From NCBI RefSeq assembly GCF_014931215.1, contig NZ_CP063089.1, positions 1,545,501 to 1,609,500 on the forward strand: a DNA stretch of 64,000 nt, read 5' to 3'. Both the position numbers and the translations under genes were made by a program. The notes beneath the pieces were generated by a model. That model worked only from the letters and a program-made list of their open reading frames with translations, did not search any database and was not told where the DNA came from. The DNA comes from Campylobacter sp. 2014D-0216. GTDB lineage: Bacteria; Campylobacterota; Campylobacteria; Campylobacterales; Campylobacteraceae. Position 1 is the stretch's first letter, and each line of letters opens with the position of its first letter. Positions 55,245 through 64,000 of the stretch are shown in pieces.

Positions 55245-57224
55245 ATGTTCAAAGTCAACAGTTTATCGAATAAACTGACCATGGTAGCTTGTTTTTTAAT
55301 AGCTATTATATTGATCGTAGTTAACGTGATCAATTATTTCAATTCCAAGGAAAACACTAGACATTATCTAGAAGAAATCCAAAAAAAGACAATGTTTGAT
55401 GTTAACTCAGCGTACAACATATACTCTAGCGCAAAAAGAGACGCTATACAGTCTATCGTTAAATTCGTAGAAAAAAACCCTAGAGTATCCTCTTCAGAAC
55501 TATTTGACATCTTAGGGACAGTAAAAGATGCTGCTGGTTTTAATGTAGTTTATCTTGGATTTAACGATGATGGTAAATTATATCAGTCTAATGAAGTTAT
55601 TAGAAGTCCTGAGACAGGATTTGATGCAAGATCAAGATCATGGTACAAAGAAGCAACTGCTGCAGGTAAACTTGTAGTGTCTGATCCTTATAAGAGTATA
55701 GAAGATGATTCTATAACCATTTCTTACACTGCTCCAATATATGTAAATGGTAAACTTTTGGCTGTAGTTGGTGGAGATTATAACCTCCATACTTTTGCAA
55801 AAGATGTACTTGTAATGGGTAAGTCTCAAAGCTCTTATGCTGCGGTTTATGATAAAGAAGGTAACATTATCTTTCATGAAGACAAAGAAAGAATGCTTAG
55901 AAAAACAGACCTAAGTATTAATATCGCTAATGCAGTTAAATCCAATCCCGATTTAATTGACCCAACTAAAGAAGAAACTTTGTTCTACGCTAAAGATAGC
56001 GAGGGCAATACTCAAGTAGCAACTTGTAATCAAACCCTAAATCCTAAATACATGGTATGTTCTATCACTAACGAATCAGTATATACTACCGCTGTGAATA
56101 AAGTTTTATTCCAACAAGTAATCATTGCTCTTCTTGCAATTGCAATTGCTTTAGTTTTGGTAAGATTTGCTATCACTAGAAATTTAAAACCTATTGCAGT
56201 GATCACTACCGGCCTTAACTCTTTCTTTGATTTTATCAATCATAAAACTAAAGATTCAGCTATGATTGATGTAAAAAGCAATGATGAACTTGGTGCTATG
56301 GCTAAAGCCATTAATGAAAACATCACTAAAACTAAAAATGCATTAGAACAAGATGCTAAAGCAGTAGAACAATCAGTAGATACAGCCAAAGAAATAGAAA
56401 GTGGTAATCTAACAGCAAGAATTACTGCAATTCCTGCTAATCCTCAGCTTATAGAATTAAAAAATGTTTTAAATGAAATGCTTAATGTATTAGAACAAAA
56501 AGTAGGTTCTAATATGAATGAAATTAATAGAGTATTTGATAGCTATAAAGCATTAGACTTTACTACTGAAGTTAAAAATGCTAAAGGTGGAGTTGAAGTA
56601 ACCACAAATGTATTAGGTCAAGAAATTGTAGCTATGTTAAGACAATCATCTGAATTTGCTTCTTTATTAGCAGATGAAAGTGGTAAATTACAAAGTGCGG
56701 TTAAAAACCTAACTGATTCTTCATCTTCTCAAGCTTCTTCTTTAGAAGAAACAGCAGCAGCACTAGAAGAGATTACTTCTTCTATGCAAAATGTTTCGCA
56801 TAAAACTAGTGAAGTAATTGCTCAAAGTGAAGAGATTAAAAATGTTACTTCTATTATTGGAGATATTGCAGATCAAATTAACCTACTTGCATTAAATGCT
56901 GCTATTGAAGCTGCACGTGCTGGTGAACATGGTAGAGGATTTGCTGTTGTTGCAGATGAAGTTAGAAATCTAGCTGAAAGAACTCAAAAGTCTTTGGGTG
57001 AAATTGAAGCTAATACAAATATCTTAGTTCAATCTATCAATGAAATGGGTGAAAGTATTAAAGAACAAACTACAGGTATTACTCAAATTAATGATGCCGT
57101 AGCTCAAATTGATAGCGTAACACAAGAAAATCTAAAAATAGCTAAAGATAGTGCGGCTATATCTGATAATGTTAATAAGATAGCTAATGATATCTTAGAA
57201 GATGCTAGAAAGAAAAAGTTTTAA
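55245..57224 (+). CDS. Methyl-accepting chemotaxis protein with dCACHE sensor (receptor 1)
   Basis: 659-residue transmembrane chemoreceptor: TM1 about 12-32, periplasmic dCACHE sensor about 35-280, TM2 about 283-307, then HAMP and a signalling helix with the hairpin-tip motif [26 protein letters not shown]. The sensor carries R131-x-W133-Y134, Y149 and D178, the spacing of the amino-acid-binding dCACHE motif, with Phe126 in place of the first Tyr. From GLNSFF (about residue 323) to the end it equals the next three receptors. Ribosome site AAGGAGAG. Resembles group A Tlp receptors of C. jejuni (Tlp2-4). No C-terminal CheR-binding pentapeptide. Confidence 0.92.
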   Translation: MFKVNSLSNKLTMVACFLIAIILIVVNVINYFNSKENTRHYLEEIQKKTMFDVNSAYNIYSSAKRDAIQSIVKFVEKNPRVSSSELFDILGTVKDAAGFNVVYLGFNDDGKLYQSNEVIRSPETGFDARSRSWYKEATAAGKLVVSDPYKSIEDDSITISYTAPIYVNGKLLAVVGGDYNLHTFAKDVLVMGKSQSSYAAVYDKEGNIIFHEDKERMLRKTDLSINIANAVKSNPDLIDPTKEETLFYAKDSEGNTQVATCNQTLNPKYMVCSITNESVYTTAVNKVLFQQVIIALLAIAIALVLVRFAITRNLKPIAVITTGLNSFFDFINHKTKDSAMIDVKSNDELGAMAKAINENITKTKNALEQDAKAVEQSVDTAKEIESGNLTARITAIPANPQLIELKNVLNEMLNVLEQKVGSNMNEINRVFDSYKALDFTTEVKNAKGGVEVTTNVLGQEIVAMLRQSSEFASLLADESGKLQSAVKNLTDSSSSQASSLEETAAALEEITSSMQNVSHKTSEVIAQSEEIKNVTSIIGDIADQINLLALNAAIEAARAGEHGRGFAVVADEVRNLAERTQKSLGEIEANTNILVQSINEMGESIKEQTTGITQINDAVAQIDSVTQENLKIAKDSAAISDNVNKIANDILEDARKKKF

Positions 57225-57278
57225 TTGATTGTTAGCAAGCTTTTAGCTTGCTAATGATTAGTCGTCGAATTTAATTTA
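56211..57278 (+). repeat. Long repeat, copy A (receptor signalling half plus 3' flank)
   Basis: 1068 bases from GGCCTTAACTC to the end of the flank GTCGTCGAATTTAATTTA. By eye identical, without gaps, to copy C and to copy D as far as the window shows; copy B is identical for its first ~890 bases. Confidence 0.9.
57232..57254 (+). terminator. Terminator hairpin after receptor 1
   Basis: TTAGCAAGC, loop TTTTA, GCTTGCTAA; part of the repeated 3' flank. Confidence 0.7.
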
Positions 57279-57643
57279 ATTTTGCAATAAAATCTTTTTA
57301 TATTTATCTACCTTGCTGCTTATTATTGATAAAAAATAATTCATTTGGTAACTTTTATGGCCTATATTATTTAAAAAATTACAAATTTCTTTAAATTTTG
57401 TTTATTTTTTATGCATATTTGTACTTTATATTGTTTTTTATAGATTATAATTTAATTTAGATTTATAATGAATTTTGAGTTTTCATCATAAAATGATAAA
57501 AAAGGCTTTATATGATTAAATTATCTTAAAATACAATTATATACCATTGTTTTTACATTTATTATAACTTCCACTATTCATTTTATGAGTGTCATTTTAT
57601 CATTGTAAATTTAGCTAATCAATAAATTATATAAAGGTAAATA
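57279..57643. other. Spacer before receptor 2, no gene seen
   Basis: 365 bases of very AT-rich sequence between the repeated flank of receptor 1 and the start of receptor 2. It should hold the receptor 2 promoter (several TATAAT-like matches, none outstanding). AATGATAAAA at about 57492 recurs as its complement at about 57594, a possible long-loop inverted repeat. No open frame or RNA gene recognised. Confidence 0.5.
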
Positions 57644-59680
57644 ATGTTTTTTTCAAAAAAATACATGAGCATTGAAAACAAATTTTCATTTATTGTTGGA
57701 ATAATAGTGGCATTGGCTTTGTTTATTGTTACTGCCGTTGCTTTTATATCCAGCAGAGAAAATCTTATTTCTAATAGCAAAAAATCCAACGAAGACTACT
57801 TGTCCATAGCAGAAATTCAGGTAGAAGGATATATTGAAAATTATATAGATGTATTGTTATCTGTCAAAAATCACATCGATACCTTGCCAAAATATCAAGT
57901 CCAATCTTTTGAAAGCTTAAGTGAATATTTTGCTAAAGACATGAAAATATTCAAAGATGCATCCGGTGTTTTAGCAATTTATATAGGTTTTCCAAATGGA
58001 ACCATGCTAGTAAGCGATACAGAATCAGATAAGAAAAAAATTAGTTTTAGAAAAAGAGGTGGCGGTATTTCTGAATTTGATGATCCAACATATGATTCTA
58101 CTGCTAGAGATTGGTATAAAGGGGCTATGAGTAATGATGGAATTTTTGTAAGCAATGTTTATGAAGATTCTGTTACTAAATTGCCAAGCTTTACTTATTC
58201 AGTTCCTATTAAAAGAGATGGAAAATTAATTGGGGTTTTGGGTATAGATTTATTATTAACCTCTTTGCAAAAAACTTTTGAAAAATTACCAGGAAATGTT
58301 TTTGTTTTTGACACTATAAATTCTATTCCTTTTGCATCAAATAACACATCACTAATTTTAAAACAATATCCAAGTATCGAAGAGATTAAACAAAAACACA
58401 AACAATTTGGCGACTATAATACATTTGAATATTTTGGAGCCAATAACAACGAAAAACGTTTTGGAAATTGTGCCAATATAGATAATTCCAAAACTCAAGT
58501 AAATTATATTGTTTGTGCTACACAAGAACAAAACGAGCTAGAAACTTTGGTTTTAAAAGATACTTACAAGCAAATTATTTTATCTGTATTTATTATGTTT
58601 TTAGCTTGCGCTGCGATATATTTCTTCTCGGCAAAACTTTTATCACCACTCCAAACCATTCAAAGAGGCCTTAACTCTTTCTTTGATTTTATCAATCATA
58701 AAACTAAAGATTCAGCTATGATTGATGTAAAAAGCAATGATGAACTTGGTGCTATGGCTAAAGCCATTAATGAAAACATCACTAAAACTAAAAATGCATT
58801 AGAACAAGATGCTAAAGCAGTAGAACAATCAGTAGATACAGCCAAAGAAATAGAAAGTGGTAATCTAACAGCAAGAATTACTGCAATTCCTGCTAATCCT
58901 CAGCTTATAGAATTAAAAAATGTTTTAAATGAAATGCTTAATGTATTAGAACAAAAAGTAGGTTCTAATATGAATGAAATTAATAGAGTATTTGATAGCT
59001 ATAAAGCATTAGACTTTACTACTGAAGTTAAAAATGCTAAAGGTGGAGTTGAAGTAACCACAAATGTATTAGGTCAAGAAATTGTAGCTATGTTAAGACA
59101 ATCATCTGAATTTGCTTCTTTATTAGCAGATGAAAGTGGTAAATTACAAAGTGCGGTTAAAAACCTAACTGATTCTTCATCTTCTCAAGCTTCTTCTTTA
59201 GAAGAAACAGCAGCAGCACTAGAAGAGATTACTTCTTCTATGCAAAATGTTTCGCATAAAACTAGTGAAGTAATTGCTCAAAGTGAAGAGATTAAAAATG
59301 TTACTTCTATTATTGGAGATATTGCAGATCAAATTAACCTACTTGCATTAAATGCTGCTATTGAAGCTGCACGTGCTGGTGAACATGGTAGAGGATTTGC
59401 TGTTGTTGCAGATGAAGTTAGAAATCTAGCTGAAAGAACTCAAAAGTCTTTGGGTGAAATTGAAGCTAATACAAATATCTTAGTTCAATCTATCAATGAA
59501 ATGGGTGAAAGTATTAAAGAACAAACTACAGGTATTACTCAAATTAATGATGCTGTGGCTCAAATTGATAGCGTAACACAAGAAAATCTAAAAATAGCTA
59601 AAGATAGTGCAGCTATATCTGATAATGTTAATAAGATAGCTAATGATATCTTAGAAGATGCTAGAAAGAAAAAGTTTTAA
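57644..59680 (+). CDS. Methyl-accepting chemotaxis protein with dCACHE sensor (receptor 2)
   Basis: 678-residue chemoreceptor with TM1 about 14-36, TM2 about 307-330 and a sensor more like receptor 4 than like 1 and 3 (for example [21 protein letters not shown]). It alone has the complete amino-acid dCACHE pattern: Y150, R155, W157, Y158, Y173 and D202. The signalling half is the shared one, but near the 3' end the DNA differs from the other copies by silent changes (59554, 59557 and one in the following codons), and its 3' flank and terminator are its own. Separate promoter region of ~360 bp. Ribosome site AAAGGTAA. Confidence 0.92.
   Translation: MFFSKKYMSIENKFSFIVGIIVALALFIVTAVAFISSRENLISNSKKSNEDYLSIAEIQVEGYIENYIDVLLSVKNHIDTLPKYQVQSFESLSEYFAKDMKIFKDASGVLAIYIGFPNGTMLVSDTESDKKKISFRKRGGGISEFDDPTYDSTARDWYKGAMSNDGIFVSNVYEDSVTKLPSFTYSVPIKRDGKLIGVLGIDLLLTSLQKTFEKLPGNVFVFDTINSIPFASNNTSLILKQYPSIEEIKQKHKQFGDYNTFEYFGANNNEKRFGNCANIDNSKTQVNYIVCATQEQNELETLVLKDTYKQIILSVFIMFLACAAIYFFSAKLLSPLQTIQRGLNSFFDFINHKTKDSAMIDVKSNDELGAMAKAINENITKTKNALEQDAKAVEQSVDTAKEIESGNLTARITAIPANPQLIELKNVLNEMLNVLEQKVGSNMNEINRVFDSYKALDFTTEVKNAKGGVEVTTNVLGQEIVAMLRQSSEFASLLADESGKLQSAVKNLTDSSSSQASSLEETAAALEEITSSMQNVSHKTSEVIAQSEEIKNVTSIIGDIADQINLLALNAAIEAARAGEHGRGFAVVADEVRNLAERTQKSLGEIEANTNILVQSINEMGESIKEQTTGITQINDAVAQIDSVTQENLKIAKDSAAISDNVNKIANDILEDARKKKF
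58640..59680 (+). repeat. Long repeat, copy B (ends divergent at the 3' side)
   Basis: Shares with copies C and D an extra 27 bases at the 5' side (TTATCACCACTCC...AAAGA) that copy A lacks. Identity breaks at 59554 with silent changes, and the 3' flank differs, marking the edge of homogenisation. Confidence 0.88.
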
Positions 59681-59692
59681 TTGATCATTAGC

Positions 59693-59720
59693 AAGCCAAG
59701 CCTTTAAGGGTTTGGCTTTT
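59693..59720 (+). terminator. Terminator hairpin after receptor 2
   Basis: AAGCCAAGCC pairs with GGTTTGGCTT-type arm, loop TTTAAG, followed by TTT. Unlike the hairpin shared by the other three receptors. Confidence 0.75.
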
Positions 59721-59944
59721 ACCCTCTTTATCTCTTTATAATTAATTTCCTAGGTTGTAAAATATATTTGTGTTTTTGGTTTCAAATCTTCAGCATAATA
59801 AATAAAATTTACAATTATTTAAATAAATCACACAATATGTTACTTTTTGTAATTTTTAGTTTATTTTAAATTTTTTTAATATTTATGATAGGAATTTATA
59901 ATTCCGGCCTTTTAATGTAATCTTAATATCAAAAGGAGTAATTA

Positions 59945-61915
59945 ATGTTAAAAAACATTGCAGGTAAATTAACTTTAGTAATTGCTATTGTTAGTATTAT
60001 TGTGCTTACTATCATTAATGGTATGAGTTATTACAATGCAAAAGAAGATACCTATACCTATCTTGAAGAAATTCAAAGAAAAACGATGCATGATACTGCT
60101 GAAGTTTTTTCTATATATTCTCATGCAAAAACTAATGCTATTTCAACATTAGCAGAAGAAATTGTTAAACAAGATTTTTCAAACGATGAAAATATATATA
60201 AAATTTTAGAAGCATTTAAAAAGGCAAATAACTTTGATATTATATATTTTGCCCTTGATGCGACCGGAAAGCACTATAAATCAGATCATACTTATTTGGA
60301 TAAATCTAAAGGTTTTGATGTAAAAACAAGAGCATGGTACATCAATGCTAAAAAAGAAGGAAAACTAGTTATATCTGATCCATATGTTAGCTTTGCTGAT
60401 AAAAAAATGAAAATTGCTTATTCTATACCTGTATTAAAAGATGGTAAATTTATAGGTGTAGTAGGTGGGGATTATGACTTAGGAAGATTTTCAAAAGACG
60501 TTTTAAGCGTAGGTAAAAGCTCACAAGCTTACACAGCTATTTATGATATAAATGGAGAAGCTTTCTTTCATCCTGATGCAGAAAAAATAGGCAAAAAAGA
60601 TCATTTAAGTGAAAATATTTCGGTTTATTTAAAGTCAAATCCTAGCTTCTTAGATCCTGAAGACAATTCAATCGCACATATAAAAAATGAAGATGGAACC
60701 TTAGAGGCTGTTATGTGTACCAATGCTTTCGATACCAAATATAAAGTTTGCACCGTAACAAAAGAAAAAGTATATTCACAAAAAGTCAATCAAGCTTTAT
60801 TTGAACAAGTAGTAGTAGCGTTAATTACCATTAGTGTAGCGTTAATACTAATCAAAATCATCATTAGCAAATTCTTATCACCACTCCAAACCATTCAAAG
60901 AGGCCTTAACTCTTTCTTTGATTTTATCAATCATAAAACTAAAGATTCAGCTATGATTGATGTAAAAAGCAATGATGAACTTGGTGCTATGGCTAAAGCC
61001 ATTAATGAAAACATCACTAAAACTAAAAATGCATTAGAACAAGATGCTAAAGCAGTAGAACAATCAGTAGATACAGCCAAAGAAATAGAAAGTGGTAATC
61101 TAACAGCAAGAATTACTGCAATTCCTGCTAATCCTCAGCTTATAGAATTAAAAAATGTTTTAAATGAAATGCTTAATGTATTAGAACAAAAAGTAGGTTC
61201 TAATATGAATGAAATTAATAGAGTATTTGATAGCTATAAAGCATTAGACTTTACTACTGAAGTTAAAAATGCTAAAGGTGGAGTTGAAGTAACCACAAAT
61301 GTATTAGGTCAAGAAATTGTAGCTATGTTAAGACAATCATCTGAATTTGCTTCTTTATTAGCAGATGAAAGTGGTAAATTACAAAGTGCGGTTAAAAACC
61401 TAACTGATTCTTCATCTTCTCAAGCTTCTTCTTTAGAAGAAACAGCAGCAGCACTAGAAGAGATTACTTCTTCTATGCAAAATGTTTCGCATAAAACTAG
61501 TGAAGTAATTGCTCAAAGTGAAGAGATTAAAAATGTTACTTCTATTATTGGAGATATTGCAGATCAAATTAACCTACTTGCATTAAATGCTGCTATTGAA
61601 GCTGCACGTGCTGGTGAACATGGTAGAGGATTTGCTGTTGTTGCAGATGAAGTTAGAAATCTAGCTGAAAGAACTCAAAAGTCTTTGGGTGAAATTGAAG
61701 CTAATACAAATATCTTAGTTCAATCTATCAATGAAATGGGTGAAAGTATTAAAGAACAAACTACAGGTATTACTCAAATTAATGATGCCGTAGCTCAAAT
61801 TGATAGCGTAACACAAGAAAATCTAAAAATAGCTAAAGATAGTGCGGCTATATCTGATAATGTTAATAAGATAGCTAATGATATCTTAGAAGATGCTAGA
61901 AAGAAAAAGTTTTAA
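59945..61915 (+). CDS. Methyl-accepting chemotaxis protein with dCACHE sensor (receptor 3)
   Basis: 656-residue chemoreceptor. The sensor is closest to receptor 1: [24 protein letters not shown] and VVGGDYDL correspond to [23 protein letters not shown] and VVGGDYNL. Amino-acid motif residues F124, R129, W131, Y132, Y147 and D176, again with Phe at the first place. TM1 about 9-30, TM2 about 283-303. The signalling half and the 54 bases after the stop are the same as in receptor 1. Ribosome site AAAAGGAG. Receptor 4 starts 63 bp after the stop. Confidence 0.92.
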   Translation: MLKNIAGKLTLVIAIVSIIVLTIINGMSYYNAKEDTYTYLEEIQRKTMHDTAEVFSIYSHAKTNAISTLAEEIVKQDFSNDENIYKILEAFKKANNFDIIYFALDATGKHYKSDHTYLDKSKGFDVKTRAWYINAKKEGKLVISDPYVSFADKKMKIAYSIPVLKDGKFIGVVGGDYDLGRFSKDVLSVGKSSQAYTAIYDINGEAFFHPDAEKIGKKDHLSENISVYLKSNPSFLDPEDNSIAHIKNEDGTLEAVMCTNAFDTKYKVCTVTKEKVYSQKVNQALFEQVVVALITISVALILIKIIISKFLSPLQTIQRGLNSFFDFINHKTKDSAMIDVKSNDELGAMAKAINENITKTKNALEQDAKAVEQSVDTAKEIESGNLTARITAIPANPQLIELKNVLNEMLNVLEQKVGSNMNEINRVFDSYKALDFTTEVKNAKGGVEVTTNVLGQEIVAMLRQSSEFASLLADESGKLQSAVKNLTDSSSSQASSLEETAAALEEITSSMQNVSHKTSEVIAQSEEIKNVTSIIGDIADQINLLALNAAIEAARAGEHGRGFAVVADEVRNLAERTQKSLGEIEANTNILVQSINEMGESIKEQTTGITQINDAVAQIDSVTQENLKIAKDSAAISDNVNKIANDILEDARKKKF

Positions 61916-61969
61916 TTGATTGTTAGCAAGCTTTTAGCTTGCTAATGATTAGTCGTCGAATTTAATTTA
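60875..61969 (+). repeat. Long repeat, copy C
   Basis: 1095 bases; starts with TTATCACCACTCC as in B and D, ends with the same 3' flank as A. Confidence 0.9.
61923..61945 (+). terminator. Terminator hairpin between receptors 3 and 4
   Basis: Same TTAGCAAGC/GCTTGCTAA hairpin as after receptor 1. Receptor 4 begins 33 bp later, with no room for a long promoter, so receptor 4 may depend on readthrough from receptor 3. Confidence 0.65.
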
Positions 61970-61978
61970 GGGGGAAAT

Positions 61979-63952
61979 ATGAGAAGTGTTAAAATAAAAG
62001 TTGCATTGATTGCAAATATTATAGCGATTATATGTCTTTTGATTTTAGGAATTGTAACATTTGCTTTTGTCAAGGAAGCTATTTTTAAAGAAATTGTTAA
62101 TTCTGAACAAAATCGTTTAATTTCAACAAAAAATCTTATGGTTAATTTTAAAGATAGCACATCTGAATCATTAAATAAGCTAAGCGAAACTATACTTAGA
62201 CGTCCTTATTCTGACTTAAATTCACCAGAAAAATTAATGGACAACATAGGGTATCAACTACGCTCATTTAGAGATTCTGGTAATTTTTTGGCTGTTTATT
62301 TAGCGCAACCAAATGGAGAATTAATTGTAAGCGATACCGATAGTGATAGCAAAGGCTTAGATTATGGAACTTATGGAAAAGCTGATAATTACGATGCAAC
62401 AACAAGGGAATTTTATATAGAAGCGATGAAAAATAAAGGTCTATATATCACTCCTTCTTATATTGATGTTACAACGGGTCTACCTTGCTTTACCTACGCT
62501 ATGCCAATATATAAAGATGGTAATTTTATAGGCGTATTGGCAATTGATGTTTTAGTAAGAGATCTAGAAGATAGGCTTAAACAAATGCCAGGTGCTTCTT
62601 TTATCTATGATAAAAATCGTTTTTCATTTGTTTCGACTAATAAAAATTACATAGGAAATGATCCAAACGTAGGTATTGTAGCAGATGGATATAATAAAGT
62701 AAAAGATGGTGAACCATTTTTTTACACTAGCAAAGAGGGCAATGAAAGACTTGGAATGTGTGATAGTGTAGATGGATACACTGTATGTAACATGGCATAT
62801 ATTGATACTATTTCTCAATCAAGCAAAAAGATAGCTTATGTTCAAGCTATTATTGTTGTTTTTACAAGTATTGCTAGTATTATTCTACTTTACTTTATCA
62901 TTTCTTATTATTTATCACCACTCCAAACCATTCAAAGAGGCCTTAACTCTTTCTTTGATTTTATCAATCATAAAACTAAAGATTCAGCTATGATTGATGT
63001 AAAAAGCAATGATGAACTTGGTGCTATGGCTAAAGCCATTAATGAAAACATCACTAAAACTAAAAATGCATTAGAACAAGATGCTAAAGCAGTAGAACAA
63101 TCAGTAGATACAGCCAAAGAAATAGAAAGTGGTAATCTAACAGCAAGAATTACTGCAATTCCTGCTAATCCTCAGCTTATAGAATTAAAAAATGTTTTAA
63201 ATGAAATGCTTAATGTATTAGAACAAAAAGTAGGTTCTAATATGAATGAAATTAATAGAGTATTTGATAGCTATAAAGCATTAGACTTTACTACTGAAGT
63301 TAAAAATGCTAAAGGTGGAGTTGAAGTAACCACAAATGTATTAGGTCAAGAAATTGTAGCTATGTTAAGACAATCATCTGAATTTGCTTCTTTATTAGCA
63401 GATGAAAGTGGTAAATTACAAAGTGCGGTTAAAAACCTAACTGATTCTTCATCTTCTCAAGCTTCTTCTTTAGAAGAAACAGCAGCAGCACTAGAAGAGA
63501 TTACTTCTTCTATGCAAAATGTTTCGCATAAAACTAGTGAAGTAATTGCTCAAAGTGAAGAGATTAAAAATGTTACTTCTATTATTGGAGATATTGCAGA
63601 TCAAATTAACCTACTTGCATTAAATGCTGCTATTGAAGCTGCACGTGCTGGTGAACATGGTAGAGGATTTGCTGTTGTTGCAGATGAAGTTAGAAATCTA
63701 GCTGAAAGAACTCAAAAGTCTTTGGGTGAAATTGAAGCTAATACAAATATCTTAGTTCAATCTATCAATGAAATGGGTGAAAGTATTAAAGAACAAACTA
63801 CAGGTATTACTCAAATTAATGATGCCGTAGCTCAAATTGATAGCGTAACACAAGAAAATCTAAAAATAGCTAAAGATAGTGCGGCTATATCTGATAATGT
63901 TAATAAGATAGCTAATGATATCTTAGAAGATGCTAGAAAGAAAAAGTTTTAA
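61979..63952 (+). CDS. Methyl-accepting chemotaxis protein with dCACHE sensor (receptor 4)
   Basis: 657-residue chemoreceptor with TM1 about 8-30 and TM2 about 287-310. Sensor similar to receptor 2 ([18 protein letters not shown]), with Y138, R143, Y146, Y161 and D190, but Phe145 where the motif has Trp, so ligand preference may differ. The signalling half equals the other copies. Start ATG follows AGGGGGA, which begins just where the repeated 3' flank of receptor 3 ends, so the gene sits directly against a repeat copy. Its own 3' flank repeats once more and runs off the window edge. Confidence 0.92.
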   Translation: MRSVKIKVALIANIIAIICLLILGIVTFAFVKEAIFKEIVNSEQNRLISTKNLMVNFKDSTSESLNKLSETILRRPYSDLNSPEKLMDNIGYQLRSFRDSGNFLAVYLAQPNGELIVSDTDSDSKGLDYGTYGKADNYDATTREFYIEAMKNKGLYITPSYIDVTTGLPCFTYAMPIYKDGNFIGVLAIDVLVRDLEDRLKQMPGASFIYDKNRFSFVSTNKNYIGNDPNVGIVADGYNKVKDGEPFFYTSKEGNERLGMCDSVDGYTVCNMAYIDTISQSSKKIAYVQAIIVVFTSIASIILLYFIISYYLSPLQTIQRGLNSFFDFINHKTKDSAMIDVKSNDELGAMAKAINENITKTKNALEQDAKAVEQSVDTAKEIESGNLTARITAIPANPQLIELKNVLNEMLNVLEQKVGSNMNEINRVFDSYKALDFTTEVKNAKGGVEVTTNVLGQEIVAMLRQSSEFASLLADESGKLQSAVKNLTDSSSSQASSLEETAAALEEITSSMQNVSHKTSEVIAQSEEIKNVTSIIGDIADQINLLALNAAIEAARAGEHGRGFAVVADEVRNLAERTQKSLGEIEANTNILVQSINEMGESIKEQTTGITQINDAVAQIDSVTQENLKIAKDSAAISDNVNKIANDILEDARKKKF

Positions 63953-64000
63953 TTGATTGTTAGCAAGCTTTTAGCTTGCTAATGATTAGTCGTCGAATTT
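62912..64000 (+). repeat. Long repeat, copy D (cut by window edge)
   Basis: Same as copy C through to the last base of the window, GTCGTCGAATTT. What follows is not visible; more receptor genes could lie beyond. Confidence 0.88.
63960..63982 (+). terminator. Terminator hairpin after receptor 4
   Basis: Third copy of the TTAGCAAGC/GCTTGCTAA hairpin, within the repeated 3' flank. Confidence 0.7.

Noticed and set aside
1..64000. Prophage, insertion sequence, CRISPR or toxin-antitoxin system
   Set aside because: No transposase, integrase, phage structural gene, Cas gene or repeat array was recognised on either strand.

Overview
The window is a low-GC (roughly 30 %) stretch of an epsilonproteobacterial chromosome, almost certainly a Campylobacter and probably a member of the C. 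lari group. The evidence is the run of Campylobacter-type genes and gene orders (canB-BI1-secG-frr-pyrE-RDD-nrdB; dba-dsbI; cytochrome c-DUF3137-typA / small protein-fliK-flgD-flgE; cfbpABC; cgb next to an ABC exporter; cdsA-dxr-pgp1-tsaD-ctsG; rqcH/mobA), AAGGAG-type ribosome sites, frequent TTG starts, TATAAT boxes without clear -35 elements, and homopolymeric G tracts. Species assignment is inference: gene blocks known from C. jejuni are present but joined in a different order. No prophage, insertion sequence or CRISPR array was seen.

Layout. 1-8.5 kb: the start of a minus-strand gene, a 9-G tract, pbpC (PBP1C) with its alpha-2-macroglobulin lipoprotein partner, then two tandem small secreted paralogues. 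8.5-17.5 kb: MscS channel and beta-carbonic anhydrase (minus), then BI-1 protein, secG, frr, pyrE, an RDD protein, nrdB, the periplasmic redox pair dba-dsbI, and pcm. 17.5-22.4 kb: GNAT acetyltransferase, a periplasmic alpha-carbonic-anhydrase-like protein, a dihaem cytochrome c, a DUF3137-like membrane protein and typA. 22.4-27.2 kb: a sigma-54-driven flagellar hook block (small protein, fliK, flgD, flgE). 27.2-33 kb: SRP RNA, an HD-domain protein and the ferric iron importer cfbpABC with two Fur-like boxes. 33-37.5 kb: a DMSO reductase-type operon dmsABC plus a TorD-family chaperone gene interrupted by an in-frame stop. 37.5-40.1 kb: NO-detoxifying globin cgb, a GlcG/HbpS-like protein and an ABC exporter. 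40.2-44 kb: a large autotransporter whose poly-G tract is at an OFF length. 44-54.3 kb: transformation pseudopilin, tsaD, pgp1, dxr, cdsA, an acidic protein, rqcH, mobA, an ion/amino-acid antiporter-like protein and ilvD. 54.7-55.1 kb: a four-tRNA operon (Gly-Leu-Cys-Ser). 55.2-64 kb: four tandem chemoreceptor genes with different periplasmic sensors and practically identical cytoplasmic halves.

How it fits together. Much of the window deals with envelope and niche sensing: peptidoglycan synthesis and trimming (pbpC, pgp1), periplasmic disulfide formation, iron uptake, anaerobic respiration, NO defence, flagellar hook assembly and chemotaxis. The strongest observations are: (i) the autotransporter's best start codon is out of frame with the gene at the present G10 length; (ii) the four receptors share about 1 kb of near-identical DNA while each sensor keeps its own version of an amino-acid-binding dCACHE motif; (iii) the alpha-carbonic anhydrase keeps its zinc histidines but has lost the two gatekeeper residues; (iv) the DMSO-reductase chaperone is split by a stop codon; (v) a 13-bp perfect hairpin overlaps the ribosome site of cgb; (vi) the paralogous secreted CGIFG proteins have no function I can assign.
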